Of a stretch of DNA of 64,000 nucleotides, positions 1 through 14,206 are shown one piece after another. Numbering within the stretch: the first letter of the stretch is position 1; the number at the start of each line of letters is the position of its first letter. Under the pieces are notes generated by a model, which was not told the DNA's origin, ran no database searches, and was given only the letters and a program-made list of their open reading frames with translations. The position numbers were made by a program, and so were the translations under genes. The stretch is from Mastacembelus armatus (taxonomy: Eukaryota; Chordata; Actinopteri; Synbranchiformes; Mastacembelidae), in NCBI RefSeq assembly GCF_900324485.2, contig NC_046654.1, positions 3,764,562-3,828,561 of the forward strand, given 5' to 3'.

Positions 1-3000
1 TTTACTCAAAACTACAACTGTCACCTGTGTGGTCAAGCTGAAGAAAACGTCAGAGGATGGATGAGGTCCGGTCATGCTGGGATTCATCCTCTGGGAACCA
101 GGAAAGTCTTAATCAAATTTCATAGCAATCTGTTTTTAGATATTTGAGTCTGAGATTAGTGACATTACAACACACAAAGCTACGCTGCCATTATGTGAGA
201 ACAGCCAAACTACAACTTGACAACTGCCGGTTTGTCATCAAAACCACAGGTTTATCTCAAAATATGATGAGACACCAGGAAGGAATGAGATATAAAGCAG
301 AGACATGCTGGCATGAGTACACACTGCATTATATGGCTCATTTACAGGATCCACACTGACTAGTTTCTCAACTGACCAACTAAAATCAATAGACTGATGT
401 TTATTAGTGACTCTAAACAGTGTTATTGAGCAGGGTAACTTCCCCTGAACCCTGCAGTGAAAAAACACAAAAATCAATAGCAGTGTCCCTCACTGTCTCC
501 CGGTGTGTGTAAACTGGGACTGAGGCTGATGATGGTTGATGTCCTTTAATACCTGCAGGCACCACAGCTGCTGAATACAATCCCAGTAAACCAGTGGAGG
601 GAGGGTCGTCCTCCTATAAAAGCTCGGCTGGGGAGACAAGGGGAGTTATTGAAGGTGCTCTCAAGCAAACACAGACCTGCAGCTTTGTGGTTCCTGTTCT
701 CCATCCTGCAGAGGCAGTGGGCTATAAATAAAAGGTTTCATTTGAAATCTCAATGTATGGATTTTTGAAAGCAGCTGCTGTGTAATATTATACTGTCGTT
801 TTATAATGTATGATCTGGACTTTTGTTTAATCTTTGGTCACATTAGCGGTGTGGCTCTCGGGATGGCAGTCTACTTTGAGTCCGTATTTAAAGTGCTCAG
901 AGGATTAATACAGTTCGTTCTGGGTTTCCCCTGATGGTTCGTCTTCATCAGGTCAACTTTCAATTTGTCTGCAGAAATCCAATGAAATTTGCAGTAGACT
1001 CAGCTGTACTTTGTCTTTAGTGCTAATTAGGCTAATGTCAGTAAAGTAAAGATAATGTACAGTAAAGATTATACCTGCTACATATTAGCATGTTAGCATT
1101 TAGCTTCATGGAAGAACCAGGGAGGTTGTGGTTCATGGCTGGCATCTCAAATATCTTGAAACCCTCAGCTACAGAGCCCTGGATACAGAATCTATGAGTC
1201 ATTCGGGTTTTCAGTGAAAACGAAACAATCATCAAGCTTGTTCTGTTTTTTAATCTATTTTTCCTCAAAATATCCACCTTCCTCTCCTCTGAGTTATTTC
1301 TGAAGCTCACTGAAAACTGAAGTACCCTTACACAAATAACAGGCTGTTGAATACTGAAGAGCCATCCACACAGAAAGAGCCAAATAATCAAATCTCCCCA
1401 CTTCTGCCCTGTGCCAGATAGCCTTGAGAGAAAACACTGGAGTAGCATCAACACTGATGTAGATTTACATTCACTGAGCCAGGTTTTTTTTAATCTATAA
1501 TGAAAGCACTCCATTAAAAATGCAGCATGGGGAGATGTGAATTCAATCTCCACCATCAACTCAGAGTAAGAGTGACCCAGAAACAAACCACGATGGATAC
1601 TGATTTATGTGTCTGTGGTTACACAAGACTAACTTCACATATGTGTGATTATGAGAGGAAGAAAAGGCAGGTATGTAGGTTATGACTTGGCAGCGACATC
1701 CGTGGTAAAACCAGCTGACACAGACCAGAGGAGGGCAGAGAAGCATCAAGCAATCAGGCGAGAGCCAAGTTGTCATCTTCTGTCTCGCAGCCAAAATGCA
1801 GAGGATCTAATCCACTAAAGAACACAAGATGATCCGTGCCCTCCGAGAGCCCTGGGGGGCCGCAGCAGAAACTGGAATACAAATGAGAGCTTTGTATGCA
1901 GCGATCCATTCTGCTCCACCCATGATGCCAGGCTGCTGGACACCCACTTTAAATCATCTCTAGGCTGAAAGAGTATTTTCTGTTCCTACTGCTCAGATCC
2001 AGGACTTTACAAATCAATATTAAATAATGTGTTTGCAAGGTGCCAGATGAAAACACTGATAAGCATTTGCATATGCTTGTTCCTGAAATACCGGTTGGTT
2101 CAGTGGACACAGTGCTGTCTCTGTGATAGGAAAAATGTAACCTGTGTGTATCTCTACACTATGGGAATAATCTACTCCTGTGAAAACCTGCCCTCCTCTA
2201 CAAAGACATTGCACAAGGTTTTGGAGCCTGGCTGCAGGGATTCACTCCTATTCAGCCACAAAAAACATTAGTGAGCTCCCACACTGCTGTTGGGCAATAG
2301 CTCTGGCTTGCATTTGTCCAGTTCCCCTCTGCAGTGCTGGATGAGGTTAAGGCCAGTCCTCCACACTCAGCTCAGAAAAAACTTCTTCTTTTTAAAACCT
2401 GCTTTGTCCACAGAGACACTGTCACATTCACAGAGAAGCAGCACTTTCTCCAAGCTGTTCACATGAAGCATCATCATTCTTTTAAACATTATTTTATACT
2501 GCAGCTTTAGGATTTCCCTGAGTGGCATCAAAGGGGGCTCAGCAAAAAACCCCAAAACAAAATGTTTATTCATGTCTGTCCACATTACTGATGATAAAAA
2601 TAATCAATGCCTTAAATAAACCATTAATGAGGCTCATCAATAGACAGAATAGAAAAGCCAAAACTGACCGTCCTCCCAAGTTTTTCTTGTGTTGATTAAA
2701 ACAGACACTTCAGATCCGGGTGGATCCGTGAAGTGTCCCAGATAATGGTTTTCATTCCAGTGCAGAGTTTGATATATAGATATAAACTGGATATATAAGT
2801 GCTGAAGAAAAGAAAATGTGGCCTAGCCCTTTGTCTAAGTAATTATAGAGCAGCCTGGATAAGAACAGTCACAACAGAGAAACCACATCGCTGCTAATGT
2901 CTGTTGTTTGGTTGAAGAGCCATTTGGCAGGATGTCCCATCGCTCTGAGTCGCTGCAGAGCACTGTGCCCACTTCTACAATATGTGTTTACTGATGAGGC

Positions 3001-6000
3001 TGTATTTACACTATAACCTTTACAATCTCATGCTCTGTTAAAGGATTTTGTTATTACCTGAATGTGAGTCTGGATTTTGTAGCTCAGGTTTATGTTATAA
3101 TTAATAGAGAATGTTTTAAAGGACTATTCCAAATATTAGAGTGTAGAGTTCTCTCTTACAATCTGAAAGCGGAAGGAGGAGGAAAAGTTGCCATAAATGG
3201 ATGTGGTTCCTTTGACTTACATGTCAGGTATGAGTGTTAACCATTGCACCATTTCTGGACAACCAGCTCCATGTTTCTGACCAGTTGTACTGTTCTAACT
3301 CTATTGGCTGTGTTTATGGGGCAGAATATTTCTTTTATGAGGTCATACATCACACTGTCTATTTCCTAAGCTGTAGCTAAAGATTTTAATATCTGCTGAA
3401 TAAATTGATTGAAGAGGTGGCAAGACGAAGGAAAACAACACATCCCTCCTTTCTGGGCCATATTTGTATAACTGAGCTATTGGGAAACTGTTACCAGACA
3501 TGACTGAATGTGAGGTTTCTCTGCATGATGAATCATTGGAGTGACTTATTTCAATTATTAAATTGCAGTCGTCTTTCAGTCGGAGTCTGTATTGCAGCAG
3601 ATTACCTGGACCACAGTGCTGTGGTTTGCTCAACCAAACCACAGCAAGGCCAGAAAGGTTCTGTTTACAGGCTTGTAAGGAAATGCTTATTTCTGACTGG
3701 CAGCAATAATGAATGCTCATTTCTACAGTCATCCAGGGCCAGAAGCGAAAAGGTCTTATTTCCCGATGCCACCCTTTAGGATTTCTGTTCCGTCCGTCTG
3801 TCCAGCCAATACATCCGAGAGGATGGAAACATGGACAGGGTCATATGACTCAGCCACCCAGGAGCACGATGCCAGACGTGGCACAGCAGCTTTCCTAATT
3901 ACAACAACATGTTAAACCTTCTAAGCTCTCCTCCCAGCCGCAAGTTTTCTAAAAGGATCCTGACCTACATTTCTGCTCAAAGCCGTGAATTCAGAAAAGG
4001 TTCTTTAAACCTCAGAAACCTCAACAACTCCCTTTTCTCACGCCGCCGGCTGCAAGAAGCAAACCCGCAGTCCGACCTACAGGGCCTTCCTGCAATTACC
4101 TAAACTACAGGAATGAAACAGTTTAATCATCAGAAGTTATACAAAGACAGTGATGATGAAGAAAGAAGAAAGACACTAACGTAAATCTTTATGAAACTGG
4201 CATCTGAGTTATTACTGAACACTCCAGTGGAACATGCACATTCATAAACAACAACCAATAATAGATAGACTGGAGGCTTTTTCCATTACAGCTGCTAAAG
4301 TGCAAAGTAATAAAAAACACTTTCTGTGGAAATCAGTGACTAATGTATCACAAGTATTTCCCTGGAATTCCCTGTTTGGGCACACAAATCAGTGGGTAAA
4401 CAATAACTCCACCGAGTGCAGGAATTTACATTTGCACAGGCCAGAATAATCAATACAAGAATGAAGAAATAAATCACGACGTCTGAAAATAAATCAAAAC
4501 CTCACACTAAGTAATGATGGATAACAATGCCAACTAAAAGCCTCGAGTGCAAATTGTAGATGTAAAACTTACAGTACTGTATAACCATCTGACAATACAG
4601 CAGCTTCATCTGTACTGAGGAAGGACATTTTCCTGGAAATGTCATTTTTTAATTTTCTGTGCATTCATGTGACACTTAAAGTTAAAGGAAGTGAAAGAAG
4701 GTAGTGAATGTTCATTTGATTCAATTTCCTAAAGCTTTTCCTGCATTATAGAAGAAAAATAACACTAAAAGTCAATCCTGCCCATAAAAAGGACATAAAG
4801 TGAACAGAAAACCAGCTCTGAAAAACTCTTTAATATTCCCTTCATATTCTTAAATGTGTCACTGGATTACAAAGACACCTTGGAACATTTTATTCAGGCA
4901 AAGCAAGGCAGCCAGCACGCACAGCTCTAGAAATGACTATACTAAGCCTCAACTGTTTCGAACCATATAATCTCATCTACATCTGCCACAAAGTTCTGAC
5001 ACATCTCTCTCGCTGCCTTTCAGCCCATTAACCTCATTTTCTACATTACCCACCAAAGTGCTGGAACATGGGACAAAGTAAACAGGCCCCGGGATGGCCT
5101 CTGTAATCATGGAGCTATTTTAATAAACTGAGCTGCATTTGGAAATAAGGTCACTTCTGCAGCCAACAATCACAGAACATCCAATTTTACATAATGATGC
5201 TCTTTAGGAATTGAATTTATCAATTTGCAGAATTGGGATGGAAATGAAATTTATGCATGTAGGTTATAAAATTAGGTGGAAATTATTGTAACTGAGAAGA
5301 AAATCACCTGCAGTTATGCATGGAGGAAATACTGTGTGTAACAATCCCTTTAAACTGAACTGCAGCAGAGCATTTAAGTTGGAGTAAAGCAGGTGACGCA
5401 CTATAGGTGAAATGAAAACAGCCATCACAAAGGAAACCAGCGCTGAGAAGAGCAGACCAGTGACAAACCAAAACAAGCTGAAAGACTCTAAAATGCTCCA
5501 AGCAGCTGCAGAATTTGTGCTGTTTCTCTGAAGGGTTGTCTCTGTGACTGAGCCTGTTATTACCAGTCACTCATTTTGTTCAGCGCAGCTTTAACTGAGC
5601 ATTTTAAAAATGTATCCACATGTTATTGAAGACAAAAACATCCACCTTTCTTACTGATACCAAACAAAACTGAAACTTCTGAAGCCTTTTCCACTGGTGA
5701 AGGACGACTCATGGTTTGATATCATATTAGTAAATTCTTCTTATCTTGTGTCGGCTGCAGCTCGATGCCATTTAGTCTGCTAAAGGCAGGTCTATTGAGA
5801 GTAAAAGACCTTCTAAAGAGGACATTATGCCCCTGGACTACACATTTACAGTGACATACAGATTGGCCGAGGTTGGTTTAGCTCTGCTGCATCAGAGCTG
5901 ACATTTTCTTCCAAGACGTAAATGTGCCGCCGCATTGAAAAAGAAATGCCAGAAATGTTTCGACTCCATATCTAAGGGGCACATGTGCTTGTTCCATTTT

Positions 6001-9000
6001 GCCGTGACTATGAGTTTAATTGAGGAGCACATGCTAATGAGAAGGTTTGCACTGTAGATGCACGTAGAATACACAGGGGCAGATTCAAAGGAATTAAAGT
6101 CTTTAAACACAAAAGCTGTCTTTCATTTGTTCACAACCTTTAAGAAGATTAACTGCTTTCAGTGCTGCTGTGCCATTTTTTAGTAGCTGCTAATGGGCAA
6201 CTAAATGCATAAATATATCCTTGACACTACTCGCTCTAGTTAAATCTGGATATTTAAAGTAATCTGCTGTTTATGTCTACACTTTATCGGCTATATAATA
6301 TCACCAGACTGCTGCAGGCCTTGACTTTTGAGTGGAGTCAGCATCCTCCCTTCTGGCGGATCATGTACATCAGCTAAATTCAAGGTAAACAACCTCATAT
6401 TGTGCCTGGGCTGTTTTTTTTTTTCAACATTTCAGGTTTACTGCAGACAGAGAGCATACACAGACTCTCATGTAGCAACATTTTTCATGCTCCTCATCTC
6501 ATTTTGCAGAAATACAGTAGATTGAAACATGAGCTGAACAGACATTATCAACACGGGCTCCTTAAAATCAAATATTGTCTGTTGGGAAATAATACAAAGC
6601 ATATAGAAAGCAGGCAGTCAGGCATGTTGCTGGGCACCGAGGCATGAGGAAAGTCAGCTGGAGGCTAAATTGATCAGCCTGCAGAGTCACAAAGCATCTC
6701 AAATGTGTGTGAGGAGGCGACTGCCCTTTCTTGTCCTGCCCCGTCTGTGCTCCAGGACAAGCTGCATCAGCAAAATGTGGGTGCTGGATGTCTTACATAA
6801 GACCCTCCACTTAACATTTAAAGAACAGGACAAAGACGTTTCTATGAAAATCAGTTTAAAAGTCAATACTGCTGTGAAACATGTTTTATGACGTCATATT
6901 TCTACTTCTGGCACCAGCATCAGATGATGTCGAGTTCACTTCATACCTGCTTCAGTTACAGCAGGTCAGTGTTGTCATTGTGATCATTTTAACACGCTGG
7001 TGTTAGCATTTCACTGTACAGCTTCACAGAGCTGCTGTAGTGGCCACAGACTCTGAGTCTCATTTAGACTCTCAAACACTGGTACCGAACAGGCACTGAG
7101 CGTAGGACAACAAAACAACAAGGGGAACATAAAACAATGAGAGGATTTAGCTGCCTCTCATTCATCCTACTCTAAATTCCCGCAGTGTGAGCATCTCAGG
7201 CAGCCAGGGCACAAAGGAGCAAGTGTCTCCCCGCTGCTCAAAGCGACATCTCAGCACTCTCGCCTCCAACAGGCCCAAATATGACAGCCTACTGGGTCCA
7301 GCTGCCACTCAAGGGCCCGTTCAATCCCGGCTCTGTCTCGGATATTGGCCCCGTCTCTTGCAGCTCTTAGCCTCACGCCTGTGGGCTGATGCACAGAAAT
7401 GCAGCCGATGCCCACTTCAGAAATATCAAGATGAAACGCAGCTCCTCGGCGCTTCAGAGCAAAGAGCTTAGGCAGGAACGTCGCTGATTTTACACGCAGG
7501 ATCGAGAGCTGAAGAGGCTCTTGGAAGACATTTCCATCTTTAGGAAAAAATGGGCAATTACTGGAACATGTTCAGACGCCCTGAGTGATGAAAAGGTTTG
7601 AGCTGGTGCTCATCCAAATGCCTTTCACAATGAGGGGACAGAAGTGAAGGAGCACATTTCACATTCCCACTCAGCATGTCAGTCAGGCTGCTGAAGAGTA
7701 TAATAAGGACAACCTTCAGCAACCTTCATCTACTCTATATCCTGACTTAACATTACGAGCAGACCAGAGCCTCAGAAACTCTGTGCTGCTGAATAAAGAG
7801 AGCACATGACAACATTTGCATTTCAGTGGCCACTTTTATAAAGCATCTTGGCGTTGTTTGCATCATCTGACATCTGGATTTCCAAACCACAGGCAATTAC
7901 CATTCAACAACCCTCTGAGTTGGATGATTAAGGCCCCTCCCTCACCTGTTTTAGGTGATTATTAAGCATCTCAGCGGGCGTGGAACGACACGTGTCCTGA
8001 AGTGACTGGGAAACGTGAGATCAGTGCAGAGGCAGCACTTTTATAAGCTCCCAGTCTAATAGCATTGGGCTTCAGAGACTTCCGAGCCACAGCGAGTGGG
8101 TTTTATTGAGGCATGAGGAAATTACAGGATAAACTGATAAAATCAGGAGAACACAGCGTACTGTATAATATGCTACTTATTAGAAATACTACTGGGTGCC
8201 CTATAACGTACAGTGGTTTGGCTAAATGAACAGTGAGGAACCCATGCAAAATGAACACCAGGAACAAGTTAAGAAACAAACCGTATCCTGCTAATCTATT
8301 ATCCCTTATTTAAAAGTAAAAGTCATCTGCTGAGGATTCGGTGAAAAGTTTATAAATTCACCTTGAATTAAGATTTTTTTAAACACTATTTGCTAAGAGT
8401 GAGCACGTCAAATAAATAGTCTTTCTCTCTCGCCAAGAGAAAATCATCACTCTCCTACCTGTCAGTTATACGGGCGAGAGCTCAGCACACAGACTGGAAA
8501 TGAGTCTGGATTTCTCCAAAGATAAATTCTTCCTAGCAGCACCTCGAACGCTAAAACATGTGATAAATGTTTATTTAGTCTCTTCTGAAAAGTGTCAAAA
8601 AACAATAGTGTGCTGGATTTTTTCTTAAGCAGCGACTCTCTGGAGTCAGGACAGACCTCGGCCTGCTGTTTCCCTGTTTTCAGTCTTTGTGCTGAGCCAA
8701 CAACCTCCGGGCTCCAGCTTCGATACCAGAGTGGCATCAACCTCCTCAGCTAGTCCTCTGCATAAAGAAGAGGAAGTATGGTCCCAAAATGTTGAACTAT
8801 TCCTTCACCACGGCCACACAGGGTTTATTTAGTGCTGCTGTACTAAAGCACGACTCAAGATAACTTTTAACTTCTTATATAAACATTTTTCATTTCCCAC
8901 TGAGGAATAATTGTGCTGAAGGTCAGCTGTGGGTGCTGTGACAGTGAATCTTTTGAGCACCCTTTTAGCCCTAAAGGAATGTGTGGGTGAACCTTTCTAA

Positions 9001-9931
9001 AAATGACAAAGTGCACAGGACTTTTAGAATAAAGCGATTGTGTAAAAACATTAATTGTGCACTGTTTTCTGGCCTGACTTCTCAAAATCTTCTCCCATGT
9101 TTCCTCCCCTGCTGACTCCCTTGATGTTCTTCTACAGTTTCAGTGAAAAGGGGAATATTAAGAGATATGAGCACCCACTCTAGAGAAACAGAGCACCTGC
9201 CCTCAGTGTGTTTCAGCACCTTAATGGGCTGCTATCGCTGGAGGAGACGTTTGATTTGATGATCGGGTTAACAAGCTGAGATCCTCCTGTCTAAACTGAC
9301 AGACGGCGGTCAATAGAGAGCAGCAGTGATTTTGATTGGCACTTTACTTCACACAAGTTGTTCTGCTGAGCCTGTGTTCACACTAATGCACCGCGGAGGC
9401 AGCGAGCACGTTAGGTGAAGTAGATCTGAACAGTGAATCAGCTTCACATGAAAACCCATGTCACTGGAAGGGGAGGACGCAGCTTGCAGGGTCACAGGGA
9501 ATCGAACCTGGCACTTTTAGTTACAGGAACCTTTTTATCTACTTGTCCACTCTGCTGAATAACATCATAGCTCCGCTGTTCCTGGAAATGAATTAGTCTT
9601 ATTTCAGCTAAAAGCCATGTAACATAATACCCATGGAAGGTATTAACTTAAGAGGATAGAGAGAGAGGCTAAGGAGAGATGGTCATGGGTTTATAGAAAA
9701 TAAAAAACACACATGTACACTCCCATCTCCCATTCTCCTGTATTAATTACAGCGTTTCCTTTTCCACAGGCTGGCAGCTGCTGACAAATGTTGGTTTCAT
9801 TCATGTCCAGCCCTGGAAACTTACGTCTATTACATGATGATGAAATGTGCATATACTGCTGTTACTGACAAGAAAAAAAGGTGCTGAATATTTATTTGAT
9901 TTCAACATGACGTTAAAAAGGTCTGATCCCG

Positions 9932-10162
9932 TTCATCCATCATCTATACCCACTTATTCCTTAACCAGGGTCCCAGGGATCAGCTGGAGCCTATCCCAGC
10001 TCTCTTTGGGTGAAAGGCAGGGGTACACCCTGGACAGGTCCCCAGTCCATCACAGGGCCACATAGAGACAAACAACCTCACACACTCACACTCACTCCTA
10101 TGGGCAATTTAGAGTCACCAATCAACCTGACATACATGTTTTTGGACTGTGGGAGGAAACAG
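9932..10162 (-). repeat. Dispersed GGATGG-tailed repeat, copy A (LINE/SINE-type)
   Basis: Begins with a catccatcatc run and carries the familiar teleost block with cagctggagcctatcccagc, then the 'constant' text about a 'tggacaggt' and 'gtgggaggaaac'. It matches copy B (56671) almost base for base over roughly 190 nt and copy C (62308) in reverse. The GGATGG-type tail suggests the 3' end of an L2-like LINE or a SINE sharing that tail; the exact family is not assigned. If the tail marks the 3' end, the element lies on the minus strand. It stops abruptly at about 10162. Confidence 0.85.
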
Positions 10163-11883
10163 GAGTAGGTCTGACCCTATTGCTAGAAAAACTACCAAAA
10201 AATAAAAAGTCTTCATCTAATTTTTTTTCTGAGTAGATGCACTGAGTTTTTGGAAATGTTTTAAATGCTGACGAAGGAGCGGAGGCGGGACGGACGATAA
10301 AACTGTTCATCAGAGGGACAGTGTGTTCGTTTAATGTCCTCTACAGAGCTGAAACAATTGGCTGATTATTCAGTTTGTCTACAACAGCAGAATAATCAGC
10401 AACTACTTTGACAGTTGAGTTATTGCTCCACTAACCTTCCAGAATAAATGCAGAAGATTATCTGCTTGAAGATATGCAGCTTTTCTTAATATATGATAGT
10501 GGAAGAGAAAAATGACTGTCCTCTGCCTGCTGGAAACTTTCTGTCATTTTACAGAAAAGACAGACAAATTATTATTTTAAAAAATGACCAGCGGATTAAT
10601 CCAAAATAGAATAGATTAGTAAACTGCAGCCCTGGATTCTAAAGCTTTTCCATTTGGATTATTAAGTTTATTGAAAGCTTATTTTTTAAATATGACCTAA
10701 AAAGATCACAGTGCAATGTTACAAACTGAAACTGAAACAGTTCACCACAGCAGAGAGTATTTGGCTTTAACTCGCGATTATTTTCATTAATCTGCTAATT
10801 ATCTTAACAATTTGTCAACGGTTTGGTTGTTCGGTTATTTTTTGCTGATTTAAGGCTGATGTTCTGATCAAATAAACCTTCTGAGGGCATCACCTGAAGC
10901 TGGGGGGAAACTGTGATGGGTATTTTCCATGTAGACTTTTTAAGGACTATCAGTCGATGAAGTCATGATGAAAATAACTGCAGCCCTGTGGTTAAAATCC
11001 TAACAGCTTTACAGCTTCACAGTTAATAACACAATCCCATGACGCGTATGAAAGCCACTGATACAGATCTGAAGATAGTGAAGCTGTAGTTGGAGATTGT
11101 CAAATAAAACACACACAGGTCAATCAGGATTTGGCACTGATTGCAATGTGAACTCTCTGGGGACCCCAGGAGCCAAATGGTCCCTGTGGTGCAGCCTGGC
11201 ACAGTCATCTGCCATAAAGCTGGTTCTCCATCATGACAGCAGAGATTTCAGCGTTTATAGGTTGTTTTAACACTGAGGCTGGAGCTGGAGTACGAGTTGT
11301 TTGCATTGGTGGCTGCCTGCCAAATGCTGCTCACCAACCAAACGCAGAGTGCAAGATAAAAGAAAACCTAATTATTACCAAGGACCTGTAGGTTGAATAA
11401 CACAGTCTGACCTCTGAGGCTCTGCTCCCCCTCTCCTTATCTAAAAATCCTAATTTATATTTCCACTTTTTATCCTGAGAGGAAAAACAGGTGCTGAACC
11501 ACAGGTCAGAAAACACTTCAATCCAGGTTTAAATAATGAAGGTCCAGGCTGCAGCTGGTTGCAATATTACGCACGGTTCTGGAAATTGGTTTTAGCAAGA
11601 GGACGCACAAGTGAGACTCGTTTAGCTCCTAAGAAGGTGCAGGTGAAGGTAACGGCAGGTGAGGGTGGTCTGGTCTGAGGCTGAAAGGTGCAGGAGTCTG
11701 GACGGAAGATGAAAAATGTCCTCGCCCCAAAAAACAAACAAACATCTTAATTAAATCACCGCCCCGCATTGTGACAGAACTAACATCTGTGTTTACCACA
11801 ACATCACAGCAGTGCAGCTGCTCAATGAGCGTTACCCGCTGCAAGGCCTGCATGGGCATCCGCTTGGCATGATAACACGGTTA

Positions 11884-11928
<45 letters not shown>
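11884..11928. repeat. (GCT)15 trinucleotide repeat, CAG-type on pacs2 sense strand
   Basis: Fifteen uninterrupted GCT units on the plus strand, read as AGC/CAG on the pacs2 sense strand. The tract starts about 75 nt downstream of the exon-1 splice donor, inside intron 1. Being pure, it should be length-polymorphic. It is intronic, so no polyglutamine is predicted from the spliced mRNA. Confidence 0.95.
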
Positions 11929-11932
<4 letters not shown>

Positions 11933-12002
11933 CTGCTGCAGCCTGGAAACACTGGCTTTAAAGTTTAAAGGACAATGACATGTCACGTCTGCAGCGACTC
12001 AC

Positions 12003-12121
12003 CTCGGGATGCAGTTCGGGGAGGATCCGTCTATCTCCCATGTTGCAAACAGGTTCATGGGCACCGGTCTGTTGAGAGCCCCGCTCCCGGGGAAACTCAA
12101 TCGGCCACTTCTCTCTGCCAT
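12003..12121 (-). CDS. pacs2: pacs2, first coding exon (partial gene)
   Basis: First 39 codons plus two bases of phosphofurin acidic cluster sorting protein 2, a cytosolic adaptor for endosome/TGN sorting and ER-mitochondria contacts (family knowledge). The ATG at 12121 opens [17 protein letters not shown] and continues through [19 protein letters not shown], matching the human PACS2 start ([21 protein letters not shown]) better than PACS1, which has a long Gln/Ser-rich leader before the same motif. The exon ends in phase 2 at a strong donor, GAG|gtgagt, at 12002-12001. No other pacs2 exon was recognised in 1-12000, so the rest of the gene (about 850 residues in human) lies beyond the left edge. 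The 5' flank is CpG-rich, as for a housekeeping promoter. Confidence 0.88.
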
Positions 12122-12450
12122 GGTCCGGGCTGCGGGTGGGACTGTCCGACACCGCGCTGGGGATTTGTCAACAGCAAACCGGGTCTTCTGTGTGTTTGTG
12201 CGCGTCCGTGGAGCAGAACCGTCACACGCTCACGTTAGTGCGATGTGAACGGCGGAGGACGAACTCATTTCTCCGTCCTTGAGGAGCCGGGCAGGTCGGT
12301 GTGGTCCTCTGTGCCAGGGAGGAACTGCAGTGGGAGCAGCGCAGGAGGGAACCGGCCGACCGCGGAGCTTATTGTGCCTACCACGCTGCTCGCAGGGTAT
12401 GGAGGCTGGGTAGTGCCACCCAGGGAGCAGGAGCCGGCCTGCAGACAATC
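12122..12450 (-). promoter_or_regulatory. pacs2: pacs2 5' UTR / CpG-rich promoter region
   Basis: GC- and CpG-rich stretch directly upstream of the pacs2 ATG, in contrast to AT-rich DNA on both sides. It has no TATA box at a sensible distance and no coding signal that fits a known protein. A dispersed-initiation CpG promoter is the simplest reading; the transcription start cannot be placed by eye. Confidence 0.5.
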
Positions 12451-14177
12451 CCTAAATCTTTACACTCATTTGACAACACACAACCAAGTTCTGAAGGTCC
12501 CAAATCCTTACAGACTCTTCCAGATGTGCAGATTAAAAATTAATCCAGTCCAGTTTAGGATAAAAAAAATGTACTTCATGTCTGCTATTCCTGGCTGTCT
12601 CTCTGTGATTTTGAGTGAATAAAGACAAAATAAAGAAACAATGAAAGGATTTAGCTCTGATTTAGCATCACTCCAAATAAAGAAACAAAACAACTTCCAC
12701 CTAATGCCCAAATCCTCCACCTTGTCTGCAGCCAATGAGATGATGCTATTTCCAGTCACAGGCTGGAGCAGAGAGGCTACAAAGCTAAATGAACTTATCC
12801 TACAGAAGTAAGTTTACAGATATAAACCCTATTTCCAAACACACTTTATTTTTAATCACTGAATTAAAGATTAGTTCTTATAGTGGCACCAATGTTCCTC
12901 TGTACATGACAGCTGAAGGACTCAGCTTTCAGGTTTCCTCTGCTGGCGTGTCTGTGGCATTAACCAGCCCTCATATATTCTCCCAGGAACAACGTCACTG
13001 AAGATCTCTCCGCGGTGCATCAGTGCAGGTCTGGGCGGATCCGTGGACTTGAGTCAGGTCGGTTCGACTCTGTGACCGTCACCTGCAGTTTCCAGACACC
13101 AAGAGCTGACTGCTACCAGCTGCAGCACCTGCACATCTAACAGGGTCCTTAGAAAAGTACCACACTCAGATAGAGAAGCGGTATTTTACAGTGTGGGGCA
13201 CATTTTGTCTTTACTGTAGGACTAATTAGAGGACACTCCCCACAATGCATTGCTGAATTATCGTGTTCTGATTGAATAAATGCACATTTATTGTAATTCT
13301 AAATACTGATGACTCATGTCGATTATATATGACTGTGTAAACCCATGTAGCTCTATTATAAGCGCATACTGCCACCATGCGGTCATCTGTGTGGTTGAGA
13401 TTAAATTATCTGACTTTTTATTATCAGTTCACTCGGTTACATCTCGTTTGTTTTTTAATTAAGTTTGAACATGTTTTAATTTAAGGAAAGTTTGGGGAAT
13501 GGTAAATACTTTAAGGATTAGTGTGATAGATTAACGTTTCTGTTAATCAATAAAAAGCTTGTCTAGAAGTGGAATTTTATCAATAACAGTCTCACCTTAA
13601 ACAGGCTGAAAAACATGCAAGTCACTATAAATTACTTTCTTCTATACCTGACACTTAAATCTGCTGTTCCACGGCAAATAAAGATGATCCTGGTTGTTAA
13701 AATGTGCTTCACCTGAACATATTAAGGTGAAATACTTTGTCCTGTGCTTTGTGTGGTTGTCTACATCAAACTCAGTGTAGCTCTACTTCTATGCACTTTA
13801 ATTCTTCCACTGTTAAAACCTTTTGCCCTGCAGCTTTTATCTGTCATTTTAACTTCCTCTTGACTTTACAGACATATATTCTAGAAATTTTGCAAATATA
13901 GAGGTCGACAACTTAAACCAACACTTAAATCTCCTATTATTCAAACATACAAGATTATTTTCTGCTTATTGTTGTACCTATTGTTTACATGTGTGCTGTG
14001 ATCGACTTTGACAAACGGATTTAAGACTTTGGAAGCTTTATTCAATTATACTGCAGACTATAGTGTCCTGTATATGCATTTCACAACCCATGTTAACAAA
14101 ATATGTCAAATAAAAAAAAGAAGTCACCAGTCTGTCTGAACATTTCTAAAAAAGAAACTACAATATACAATAGTTGT
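12451..14177. other. Intergenic, pacs2 promoter to srsf5 3' end
   Basis: AT-rich sequence with only short chance open frames. No gene, RNA gene or recognisable repeat was found. It separates the pacs2 5' end from the srsf5 3' end, both minus strand. Confidence 0.5.
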
Positions 14178-14200
14178 TTTATTTGTATCAAATGAATAAA

Positions 14201-14206
14201 TTTATT
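14201..14206 (-). terminator. srsf5 poly(A) signal
   Basis: TTTATT on the plus strand, AATAAA on the srsf5 sense strand, about 740 nt past the stop codon; a second AATAAA lies at 14178-14183. Either would end a 3' UTR of roughly 0.75 kb. Confidence 0.5.

Larger units (their letters stand above)
1..12002 (-). other. pacs2: pacs2 intron 1 (12 kb, open-ended)
   Basis: The whole stretch left of the pacs2 exon-1 donor is read as intron 1. Open frames here are short, overlap on both strands, lack splice-consistent partners and resemble no family I know. Recognisable contents are the (GCT)15 repeat beside the donor, one GGATGG-tailed dispersed repeat at 9932-10162, and a TATA-like segment near 615. 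Undetected regulatory elements or a small nested RNA cannot be excluded by eye. Confidence 0.7.

Noticed and set aside
11975-12622. Plus-strand frames up to 125 aa around the pacs2 exon
   Set aside because: Antisense to pacs2 exon 1 and its CpG-rich 5' region; composition effect with no homology seen.
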